Origin: Tubulanus polymorphus
Lineage: Eukaryota; Nemertea; Palaeonemertea; Tubulaniformes; Tubulanidae
Direction: 5' to 3'
NCBI RefSeq assembly: GCF_964204645.1
Contig: NC_134031.1
Span: 3,641,001-3,705,000 of the forward strand
DNA: 64,000 nt
The notes under the pieces were generated by a model. That model saw nothing but the letters and a program-made list of their open reading frames with translations. It had not been told where the DNA came from and ran no database searches. Below, piece after piece: positions 11,706 to 23,200 of this stretch. Position numbers and translations under genes: made by a program. Position 1 is the stretch's first letter. Every line of letters begins with the position of its first letter.

Positions 11706-14239
11706 TGAATATTACGCGTGTTTGTTTATTGCGTCAGGCCCCTGTGGTTCAGATGGGACTAAGAGAACCTGACAATCAGGATAAGAAAACACGTAGACCG
11801 TTGAGAGGCGACGCACAAGGAGTCTCACACTCGCCATCTAGTGGCTATATGGTTGAACCGTTACAACACCGATTTTACCCAATAGATGGCGAGCATGATT
11901 TCAACACATCGATGAGGAAAAGAGCTAGTGGGAAGTTAGAACTGGTCAGTTCAGCGAAATTCCAATAGATGGCGACCATGATGTTTTCAAAACACCTAGG
12001 CAGAGACAATCAGAGCATTGAATAAAGCTACGTCTTCCTTCTAAGGGGTACAATGGTCTTTGATTGCAGGGTCTTATAAGGCGTCCTCAATTCAGGCATA
12101 ATTGCTCTCTATACCCGGGGTCTTCCAAAACCAGACCAACGATAACGTAATTACAAATGTTACTAGAAAAACATTTTTTTATTTTCATCATTTTTACATA
12201 TTAATAACACGCGGGTCAGTCCTCAAAAACTGGTCATACATACAAAATATCCAGCAGCACAATAAATAATCAGTTTCTATTCTTAGAACGCACCTTCTAT
12301 CGAGCGTCAAAAATGATAATGACTAACAAATGAAAATAGATCAGCTAATCGAAAAAAAAAGAATAACTATATATGTACCCTATGCTATGGTTGAATGAAT
12401 CCCTAATGTCATACTAATCGACCAGATCAACAAAATGCCATCCAGAGATGCCACAGATTTATTCAAGACTTCTTGACGAAGACCGCGCAATAACAAATAC
12501 CTCACAGCAGTCTGGAGGCATTTATACAAACATATAACTTAATGCATTCATACCGGTACAGATTGCGTTCGAAGGATTTTTATGGTCTGTGAAACTGTGT
12601 CTAATTTCAAGAGAATCGTATACTAGGCCTATAGGGCTAGATAAAAATATTCTCTAAATAGCCGAAATGAACAGTAAAATATCTTACGGGTTTAAATATA
12701 CATGTTAGTCAGATATGACTCGAGCTCGGTTTACTATATAATGCACATCCACAGGCAGAGACTAGACATGATTTGTCATTCATTTATAAATCAAACTTCG
12801 TTTTAGTTCATATGACGGGTGTAAGTTGAGAGCAGTTCATCAACGGTTTTGCTCGTAAAACAACAGCATACAGTAAACCTCGCCTTCCTTGGAGTTGTTC
12901 TTTATATTTTGATGTGCTGCACCATAGACAAGCGTTTGGACACATTTTTTTGGACCACCCATATTATATATTGTACCACGGTCACGTTGCGTATAATTTC
13001 CGCAAGATATTTGCTTACCAGGGTTTCAAAGAACTTATCATAATTACCGATATATCGGTGTCATCGAAAATCAGAAGGTTATTGGTGCACCTGTTAGACA
13101 CTGACCCTATACAACCTCATCACTTTGGATGCACAAATATGGATGGTCCTTTTTATGAATTTTCACACAATTTAGTGGATTCTTTCTGTGGAGATATCGA
13201 AAGCGTGCTAGCTTATCAGAGTGTAACATTTACATAAATGCGTTTCTCGGAATCGTAGATTTTTCAAATTACCACGGACATGCACAGTTCAAAAATACAA
13301 AATAGTTTAATGACAATAAAAGTAGATTTGTTCAAATGTTACGGCTTTCAGGAACGGTGGGTGATCATTATCCTGTATTCAGTCAATCTTTTAGGACAGT
13401 TCTCATTAACAAATACATAATTATCTAATTACACAAGCCACACACACTGATGCATCCTCTCCTCGCCGAGATTCGAATCTGATGCATCCTCTCCTCGCCG
13501 AGATTCGAATCTGATGGCATTCTGCGACTAGGTATGAACCGCTGTCCTAGTAAACACCATCCTACCTAACGGATATTTGAATTTGATGCATGGAAACGTT
13601 GAATCACGGTGGGAGAATGAATGGGTCTACCAATGGAAGCATCTGTCTCGTGATCAGGTTCGAATTGCTTTGAGGGAGGATGGATCGGGCAGGGTTTCTT
13701 GAGGTCTTAAACCCTCAGAGGGTAGGTGGGTCTACTAAGGCAGGGTTTCAAACTGTAGCAGTCTTGCCACAACATCAAAAGTTTAAATCCCAGTCTACTA
13801 TACAGTGGTCTATGCAAGTTTAGAATGCAAGCCCTGCTTGGATCACTCAAGTAAGTTTTAGACCTAGTCAGTTTCATTCTATAGCAGAGTCTCGCCATAC
13901 CATCAGGTTCAAATCTCAGTAAAGGCAGATGATACCTAAGTAAATTACAGCTGACAAGTAGGCCTACCGGGATTTATCTTATTAGTCTTTCAATAATCTG
14001 TTATTCAATCATAAAATAAGTTAGCTCTTCCTATCATTTGCGGCATGGATTTGCATCTTCAACGTCAGTCGACAAATTGACTGATTGTTTGCCGACCGAA
14101 CATACGCATCTCGTAGCTTCAAACAATACTCAATGTATTCTCGGTCATTCGTGTTAAAAATGCACTCGCTGGAACTTTAAGAAATAAAAGATCTCCGATT
14201 TCTGCTTCTTTCTAGACACTTGTATTTAGAAATTCCTCT
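11706..14239. other. Convergent intergenic region (SELENOF / HS2ST 3' ends)
   Basis: No supported gene. The minus-strand HS2ST 3' untranslated region must begin at 14239 and run leftward; its polyadenylation site is unclear (TTTATT, the minus-strand signal, occurs near 12178). A CTCF-like motif is at 11832-11844, with two weaker ones (CCAATAGATGGCG) just downstream. From 13448 to about 13910 the sequence is built from repeats containing the Pol III B-box-like word GATTCGAAC/T (minus-strand GTTCGAATC), the same family as the array at 46140-47060. Frames at 12849-13237 have no family resemblance. Confidence 0.5.
13448..13511. repeat. Two perfect 32-bp direct repeats with B-box-like word
   Basis: The unit CTGATGCATCCTCTCCTCGC plus CGAGATTCGAAT occurs twice back to back without a mismatch. 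It is the best preserved part of the dispersed repeat that fills 13448-13910. Confidence 0.8.
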
Positions 14240-17200
14240 TCACCTCGGTCGAATTTTTTCGTAATTGAACTGGAGTCCTTTCTCCATTAGAACGCCGTGT
14301 TTCGCCGTGAACGTTCGTCGTTTAATGAAATGAAAATGATCCTTCGCGAATTCATAGAATTCATTCTCCATTTTCCAGATATCCGACTCGCGAATTTTCG
14401 ACAGCGCCGACGGCGACGGTGGCTGTTTGTTAAACGTTTTCCGCAAGTGCGATTTACGACCTGAAAAATTGGAAATCGAAATACCTACGATTACTACAAA
14501 TATAATGAATAATTTAGATAATCCCACAATCATGAAGAAAACAACAAGGATATGGTGTCTTATCAATCGTGAAATATCGTATACATGTATGTAACCATCG
14601 AATATACATCAAACCCACTTAACCCAGATTTTGAATTGAAATTTATTTAGAAGACACAAAAAAACAGTACAGAATATAGAAATTTATAAATATAAATCAG
14701 TCATAAATGTACAAAAAATGTGTCAAGGATTCATCCGGATCAGTTTCATCTCAACTCTTCTCACTTATCAATCGCTTCAATCATCTCCCCACAATCAAAC
14801 CCGCTTCAACTAGATACGTTTTCTGGGTTCTGATCTTATCAGAAATCATTTACTATACATAAATGTACGTAAAATATGATCGGGGTGTGGTATTTGGTAT
14901 TTCTCGCACTCGAGATGGCTGCGTTTACGTACCCGTATTATAAAGCTCGGTTGCGCCCTTGAAAAACCGCGGCAGCGTCACTTCCAGCACGGCGACGAAA
15001 TCGCCCAGCTCTTCCGTAATACCCACGACGAGGTAATTATTGACTAAATTATACTTGGCTTGATCCAACGCCCATCGATTGCCTGGTACCCTGCAGCAAT
15101 ACAAAGACGATAAACATTTCATTAAGTTCCGTGCGTATGCCCGCGGAAACACCGTGAATAAAAAGAACTAGTTGTTTATGCCATCAGTGTTTGTTAATGA
15201 CGTTGATTTTGTCGAGTTGGCAGTACAAAAATATAGTTTTGAGCACCGCTGACAAAAAATGCTCGCCTCGTAAATCGTCTATGACATCCTCTAATAGCCT
15301 ACTAGTGTTGAAATCTTTTAACGGCTATGTTCTCCTGAAGCCTCGGTAGATCAAATCACTAGTAGACAATTGGATGATGCCATCGAAAAAGAGCCGTCAT
15401 CTTTTATGGAAGGGATAGGGTTCGATAGTGTCAGCAGTACTCAAAGAGGAAACTATAGTAACGTCTATACTTAACGTACCAACATTCGGCCGCGTGGCCA
15501 CAGAAAAAAGGTATCTGCATCCACAGATTCTCCGGCTCACAATCTGTACCATCATTCATAACGCATTCATCAAACGTCTGAAAATAGTCATGAAAAGAAG
15601 ATCTAAATCACGAGCATCACGACCACTTCCGAAGCGCTAAGAAACTGCTGAAAATCTGGGGCCAGTTCTATATAGACTGGTATTACCTTTAACCCGGAGG
15701 CTAATTGAATAGAAAATGAATTTAGTTAATCCCCTGGTTAACCCTTTCAGTGCTGACTAATTAATACCTTATAGTGCTGGAGAAAATTTGAAAATTCTAA
15801 AAAATTCCACCCTAGTGTGTTGAACAATGGGAATACCACTGTAGTGCGTCTACACCGCAGTGCGGTGTATCGTTAGTTACTAGTATTTCACTATGTTTGA
15901 CACTTGCTGCCATTTTTCAATAGAGATAATTACAAATTACTAATTACATCAATACACCGCAGTGCGGTGTACTAGCAAAATCCATCACTGATTTATACAC
16001 CGCACTGCGGTGTAGACGCACTGAAAGGGTTAAAGGTAATACCAGTCAAGAAAACTGGCCCCTGAAGATTTAAAATATTCGATGTATACAGTATAGGTAT
16101 TATTTGGTCAGTCAAACATTCATACAATCCTGTGAGGCTAACACACTCCATTAACCTTCAGTAACACATACTGGTATTCTTCACTGTTTTGAGCACGATC
16201 ACACGGAGACGATTTGGCCCTGGACCGGACCCGAGTCAAATTTTGTCCAGTGCTTCTTACCTCACAATCACTGGTTTATACCAGTAAGCGTTTTATGGAA
16301 TTATTTTACCAGTGTAAAAATTTCAGGCCGTGTCAAAACAGCTATTAGGAACAGTTGGCTTCGGTATGGGCCAAACTTGTCGTGCATCAAAAATGCTCAT
16401 GTGATGGCTGCTCTAGTCATCAGATTTATAGAGGGTTTCCTTTTTCCTGGGGACATGTTTGAAATTCCACAATGGTTTGTTTCACTGTCAACTAAGATCT
16501 CGTCAGGTATTTTCACAGGAGTATCACACTTTCCAATGAGAAATGGCAAAAAAATCAGATTGCCATAGATACATAAATTCCTCATTGCATCCAGTTACAT
16601 GTGATTGGCCAGAATTGAAACAAATCAGGAGAAGAAAAACTTCTGAAATGTTCCATTCATGAACATCGGAAATTCTTAATTAAATGAATTAAAGATACAA
16701 CAAATAGTCGACAAATTGACTTTATTTTAATTTTAGATGTCACAAAAAACCTCACTGAACTTATTTTCTTGAATTAAACAAATGACCACTAATCATTACT
16801 ATCAAAAACACAAAATCGGCATCTTCACCAATTAATCTACCATGAAATGACTACTATGACAACACAACAAATCAGTTACATATAGTGAAAATATGTTGAT
16901 TAAAGCGATGAAATTTGAACTGGATTTTAAGGCTACAGATTTAAAATATATTATCAAATGACGGTACCCCATTGAAACGTGGTAACCAAGTTACCACTAG
17001 CGACACCTGGTGGATCCCTGTAGAATCCTCGCTTGCCACAGTACCGGTCCCTCACTAACAGCATACGCCACGAAAGTAAACTATTCTAGTAACATCAAAT
17101 CGATCATAACTAAAGCATTCCAATAGGCTCAGTACGACTACATCTCTCATTTCTGATACGACCTGTGCACTTTCTTGTACCACAACATTGTGAACTGGAG

Positions 17201-20200
17201 AAACATCTGCTTCCCATTGGTTTACAAGGCATCGACCTGCATTCATATCTTCCGGGAACGAATTCCCAACCTTGAGTCCTTCCTCCTGTCATCATACACC
17301 TCGCTTTGTAACCAGGACTATCTGCCGCGCAACATTCTTCATTAGATCTACAGGCCTGACCTTGTGGCGTACATTCCTTTTCCTTCTCCTTAGGTAAACA
17401 ATACGTGTTGGGCATCGAGTCTAGAATTTTTCGGCACACCCTTTCTTTGCCCGGTTTTGAACAACACGTATCTGTTTGGCGGTTGCAGGGTTTTGCCCAT
17501 TCTATGCATCCTGCGTCCTGACTCGCGTTGACATGCGCGAGCATGAACATCAGCAAACCACTAGTTATCATAAACAGATTCATTTTCTGAAATAATAAGG
17601 GCACGGTAAATAAATGTTCATACGATTGATTTACGTGCTACTAGACAAAATGCACAATTTCAAGTTTTTACTTACTAGTACGTTTCTTCCACCAACGTCA
17701 CCGAGGAAATGTCCGAATAACGCGGATTAAGGGTTTTTAAACAGACGATTATAAATATGAATTTATATTGTTCACGGCAAAAATCACAAAGACATTCACC
17801 GATGCGATGCATGCGTTCCAGAACAGGAACCAACAGGTCAGCGATGGCTCATTGCCAACAAGTTAATAGGAATTGAATCGTTTTGCTATGAGCGCTATGA
17901 TCTTAAATTGACCAGGGAAGTCACACTTCCCTGAATTGACCAATATTCAATGTATACAGCATAGGTATTATTCGGTCAGTCAAACATTCATACAATTCTG
18001 TGAGGCTAACACACTCCATTAACCTTCAGCCAATTCACCATAAGTCACGATTGATAAAACACTATATGTGTTGACGCGATGTAGAGAGAATCCCACAATG
18101 ATAAGGAAAAAGGAGAATATAAATATAAATTGTAACTTAAAATCAGTAGTAAAGGGACAAACTAGGGGCACTTAAATTAAAACAATGGTGAATACAAGTT
18201 GAGACTAAGATTGATGGGTGACACATAACAAAGGGATCAAAGGAGAATTCAGGTTTTAAGTTTAACCAGTTCACAGAGGAATTTTGATATAAGTTTATTG
18301 TGGGGTGAAAAACCATTGTTAAAATTTACAACATCGTTCGAATTTTCAATTATTAGTGCAGATTCCAAAATATGTCTTTTAGTTTTATCGCTGCAAGGGT
18401 AAATCCATTCGGCATTAACGAAATCAAAATTGTGTGAGGTCTGAAATACATGACTAGCAACTCCGCTTTCAGGTTTAAAGTTTTTTACATCTAACTAGTG
18501 CTCGATTTTAAGTTACAATTTATATCTATACTCACTATTGTTTCTTATAATTACCCTTGGTTTGCTTCCCTTTAATCTATCTTAACGTGTAACTGTTTCA
18601 ACGTTCATTTTCCTTTATGTATCATCTCTGATTACTTGAATTAGTCTCTTTGTCTCTGGATTGTATATATATATATATATATCTCATAATTTTTGTTATA
18701 TCTCATTATTCCTGAAGATGACTATTAGGATATAGTCGAAACGTTGAATAAACTACTATCTCAAAGTTACATTTTCGGATTTTTTCCTTATCATTGTGGG
18801 ATTCTCTCTACATTCACCATAAGATCCAGATAATACTGCATACTGGTATTCTTCACTGTTTTGAGCACGATCACACGGAGACGATTTGGCCCTGGACCGA
18901 ACCCGAGTCAAATTTTGTCCAGTGCTTCTTACCTCACAATCACTGGTTTATACCAGTAAGCGTTTTATGGAATTATTTTACCAGTGTAAAAATTTCAGGC
19001 CGTGTCAAAACAGCTATTTGGAACAGTTGGCTTCGGTATGGGCCAAACTTGTCGTGCATCAAAAATGCTCATGTGATGGCTGCTCTAGTCATCAGATTTA
19101 TAGAGGGTTTTCTTTTTCCTGGGGACATGTTTGAAATTCCACAACGGTTTGTTTCACTGTCAACTACGATCTCGTCAGGTATCTTCACAGGAAGATCACA
19201 CTTTCCAATGAGAAAATGGCAAAAAAATCAGATTGCCATAGATACATAAATTCCTCATTGCATCCAGTTTCATGTGATTGGTCAGAATCGAAACAAGTCA
19301 GGAGAAGAAAAACTTCTGAATGTTCTGTTCATCGGAAATTCTTAATTAAATGAATTAAAAATACAACAAATAGTCGACAAATTGACTTTATTTTAATTTT
19401 AGATGTCACAAAAAACCTCACTGAACTTATTTTCTTGAATTAAACAACTGACCACTAATCATTACTATCAAAAACACAAAATCGACATCTTCACCAATTA
19501 ATCTACCATGAAATGACTACTATGACAACACAACAAATGAGTTACATATAGCGAAAATATGTTGATTAAAGCGATGAAATTTGAACTGGATTTTAAGGCT
19601 ACAGATTTAAAATATATTATCAAATGACGGTACCCCATCGAAACGTGGTAACCAAGTTACCACTAGCGACACCTGGTGGATCCCTGTAGAATCCTCACTT
19701 GCCACAGTACCGGTCCCTCACTAACAGCATACGCCACGAAAGTAAACTATTCTAGTAACATCAAATCGATCATAACTAAGGCATTCCAATAGGCTCAGTA
19801 CGACTACATCTCATATTTCTGATAGGACCTGTGCAGCTTGTTGTACCACAACACTCGTAACTGTAGAAACATCTCCTTCCCATTGTTTTACAAGGCATCG
19901 ACCTGCATTCAAATCTTCGTCCTATCATCGTACACCTCGCTTCGTAACCAGGACTATCTGCCGCGCAACAATCCTCATTCATGCTACAGGCCTCACGATT
20001 TGTTTTACACCTCTCCTTATGTAGACAAATCGTTGCGGGCATCGAGTCTCGAATTTGTCGGCACACCACTTCTTTGCCTGGTTTTGAACAACACGTATCT
20101 GTTCGGCGGTTGCAGGGTTCCGCCCATTCTATGCATCCTGCATCCCGACTCGCGTTGACATGCGCGAGCATGAACATCAGCAAACCACTAGTTATCATAA

Positions 20201-23200
20201 ACAGATTCATTTTCTGAAATAATAAAGGCACAGTAAATAAATGTTTATACGATTGATTTACGTGCTACTAGACAAAATGCACAATTTCAAGTTTTTACTT
20301 ACTTACTAGTACGTTTCTTCCGCCAACGTCAACGAGGAAATGTCCGAATAAATTAAGGGTTTTTATACAGATGATTATAAAAATGAATTCATATTGTTCA
20401 CGGCAAAAAATCACAAAGACATTCACCGATGCGACGACGCATGCATGCCAGAACCGGAACCAACAGGTCAGCGATGGCTCATTGCCAACAAGTAAATAGG
20501 AATGGAATCGTTTGTTATGAGCGTTATGATCTTAAATTGACCACTTCTTAATTCCAGCATGAGGAGAGAATCCCACAATGATAATAAAAAGTCCGAAAAT
20601 GAAACTTTGAGATAGTAGTTTATTCAACGTTTCGACTATATCCTAATAGTCATCTTCAGGAATAATAAAACTACTATCTCAAAGTTTCATTTTCGGACTT
20701 TTTATTATCATTGTGGGATTCTCTCCTCATCGCGTCAACACGGATATTGTGTTTTACCTATCGTGATTAATTCCAGCATATTTTAACGATTTCAATATTC
20801 ATCACTCCCTGTGTTGCAAATGGTACAAATCATGCAGATTGATTACTATCCACAAAATATCCAGATACCTATCGCCCTAGAATGATAGTGGTCATCAGGA
20901 GCAAGTCACTAGTAGACAGTTTTCAGTTATGATTTGACTCGAAATTAAATCATCGGAAATGAACCAATTTCAACTCAGAGCTAAGCCCCTGTTTCATTCC
21001 CGGCAGGTGTGGTGGGTTTGTGAGGGACACTCAATCAAAAAATCGAACAAAATTTATTACCAACCAAATGAATTACAGGGTCAATCCCTATTTAAAAAAA
21101 AAAATCCGAACTGTGGAAACGGGTCCTGGTTCGTAGACGGTTGTTCGTTTCGAGACATCAAAATAATGGTTTGATTGGAAATAAATGATAATTATTCTGA
21201 TTTTGATATTTCGAGTATTTTCATATTTTTGGAATAGTTGAGCTCTTTTTATCAAAGAGCAGAAGCTACTCTCAAATAGTAGCTGTAGTCAGATCTACAG
21301 TGCCGGTGTATACGCGATATTCGACTATATGCCGGTGTATTGTATACAAAACACAAGCGAGGACTTCAGTCGAATTCGTTAAGTCAAAGCCAACATTTTC
21401 GTGGCGCCTTTTCACGGATCATTAACCGAATTACCGAATTCGCGTTCGAAAAACGAAATTTCTCCGAACGAGATGAAAGCCGGCGCGAGCCGCTTTAATC
21501 AAGCGAGCGACATCCAACGCAGTTTCTACCGTCCGTAAAAAAAAATCGCAATTAGCCGCGCGGAAGGAAACGCGCGAGCGAATATGTCGATGATTTTCGA
21601 CGAACCTGTTTATTTCCTGACTTGCGACGTTTGATGTGCGGTCTGAAGTCGTCGCCGTGACGTACGAAGTAGAAGTACGACACTAAACGCTCCAACGGAT
21701 CGCGTATTAGATTTATATACAACGGTTTCTGTATTGCACCAAATCTGAAAAACAAAAATTCGCATATTAAATTAAAGCCGTTACGCGCCGTAGTCACGAG
21801 ACAGAGCTTTTTATTTCAACAGGACGTGTAGTCTACGATATAAGTTAGGCTACAAACACTATAGAAAGATATCCTACGTCTGAAAAAATTTGAAAGACTT
21901 TTTCAGACCAGACTCAATATTTCTAATCGTTTTAGTTTTCGCCAAAAAAAAGAGTAACTCGAATCAAAAATAGTAGTTTGATTGAAAATGAAACAGAAAT
22001 TATTCTGATTTTGAGAATATTTTGATATTTCTGGAGTGAGCTCTCAAATATTAGTCAGAACTGTTTGTGATATGGAAGTTGCTCTACGGTTGCTTGATAT
22101 AATGAACTAGAAACAGTTCTGATTCTATCGAGTATTTTGATATTTTTGGGAGTAGTTCAGTTCTTTAAAACAGTAGAAACTACTCTCACACAGAAGTCCA
22201 CGCATGTTATTCCGAAAGTAGAACTTTTTACTTATAAGTTTTTACTTATAATATGGCGAATGATTCACTGAAGAAATTTGCCTAGTCTTTCACGAGCTTC
22301 AGAAAATCTCTTTCCATGACATAACAAGATTTCCTCCACTGTCCATATTATGTAGTTAAAAAAGCTTGGTTGTCGCAGAAACATCTAACTTCTGTATTTA
22401 GCCACAGGCAGTTTTTGACTTCAGAAAGAAACTCGATTTTAAATCTCCCCCATCCCATTATGTACTATGATTGCCGCTGTGTACAGCAAAAAAGTTTTGT
22501 TGGATAAAATGATCTTGCCTCGAAGGCCAGCAGCAGTTTGATTTTTTTTTAAATAAAAAAATCCCAGACATGCTCATGATTTACGAAGAGACTGCCGGCC
22601 GGGGTCTGCGGTTCAAAAATTGAATTCGTTTCTTTTGCACGAGGAGGAATCTCTGTTACTCGAGGGATCAGACGAAATGGAAATATTTACACAATAACGA
22701 ACTAAATATTTATACAATTGAGGAAACATTTATACAGATTTTATACAGCGGAATACACACGTCAACTTGGAGAATTCTAAACATACGCAGAGCTTGAGCA
22801 TTACAAAACAAATTTCCACTTATTGAATCTGCGAAAAATATCATATTTCAATAATTTTAAAGGTTATTCCTCCAGAAACTAGACCCCAAAACGATTCTAT
22901 TCAATGCATCTGAGAGAAACCAAAATTATGAAGATTTTAAAGGTTACCCGATGAAAACTGACTCCGTTTCATCAACAATTTCAGAAATATCAAAATATCC
23001 AGACTTTTGTAGGTTATCATATCTCCAAAACTGAACGAATCTGAGAAAACTCCAAATGTCATAAAACAGTTAATTCCGTAAAGCGATATGTGAACAAAAC
23101 CATATTGAACCAAGTCCAGTTTAGAGTCGATGAAACGATTATTCTCATGTTTTTTACCTGGTAAATTCGAGGTAAGCTAAATGACCATGATACATCGCCG

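Larger units (their letters stand above)
16074..17922. repeat. Tandem segmental duplication, copy A
   Basis: About 1.85 kb, repeated head to tail as copy B at 17944-20543. It starts near GATGTATACAGTATAGG and ends near ATCTTAAATTGACCA. It includes the cysteine-rich gene at 17110-17583 and its 5' leader exon. Over about 185 non-coding bases (16920-17110 against 19573-19776) I count only about three differences, so the duplication is recent or has been homogenised. Confidence 0.9.
18045..18811 (-). mobile_element. Penelope-like element, copy 1, truncated
   Basis: A 767-base element flanked by the 12-base direct repeat ATTCACCATAAG (18033-18044 and 18812-18823). Its ends are inverted repeats (GTAGAGAGAATCCCACAATG inward, mirrored at the right end), and further inward the segment ATAAATTGTAACTTAAAATC is also repeated inverted. 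The minus strand holds the tail of a GIY-YIG-type endonuclease frame (18494-18249), and the plus strand holds a hammerhead-type ribozyme near the right end. GIY-YIG endonucleases and hammerhead motifs together are known hallmarks of Penelope-like retroelements. No reverse transcriptase remains. A (TA)n run lies at about 18664-18682. Confidence 0.85.
17944..20543. repeat. Tandem segmental duplication, copy B (with PLE insertion)
   Basis: Head-to-tail partner of 16074-17922. It is longer because a Penelope-like element (18045-18811) with its target duplication was inserted after duplication. Another PLE (20561-20766) sits immediately beyond its right edge. Carries the second cysteine-rich gene at 19776-20210. 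Confidence 0.9.

Noticed and set aside
12849-13237. Two overlapping plus frames of 64 and 107 codons
   Set aside because: No family resemblance, no codon pattern, and located where the HS2ST 3' untranslated region is expected.
17584-17604. Seven extra N-terminal codons (MPLLFQK) of cystine-knot gene A, and the same in gene B
   Set aside because: A good splice acceptor (TTATTTCAG) lies between them and the next ATG, which starts an ideal signal peptide; a matching upstream leader exon with GTAAGT donor exists.
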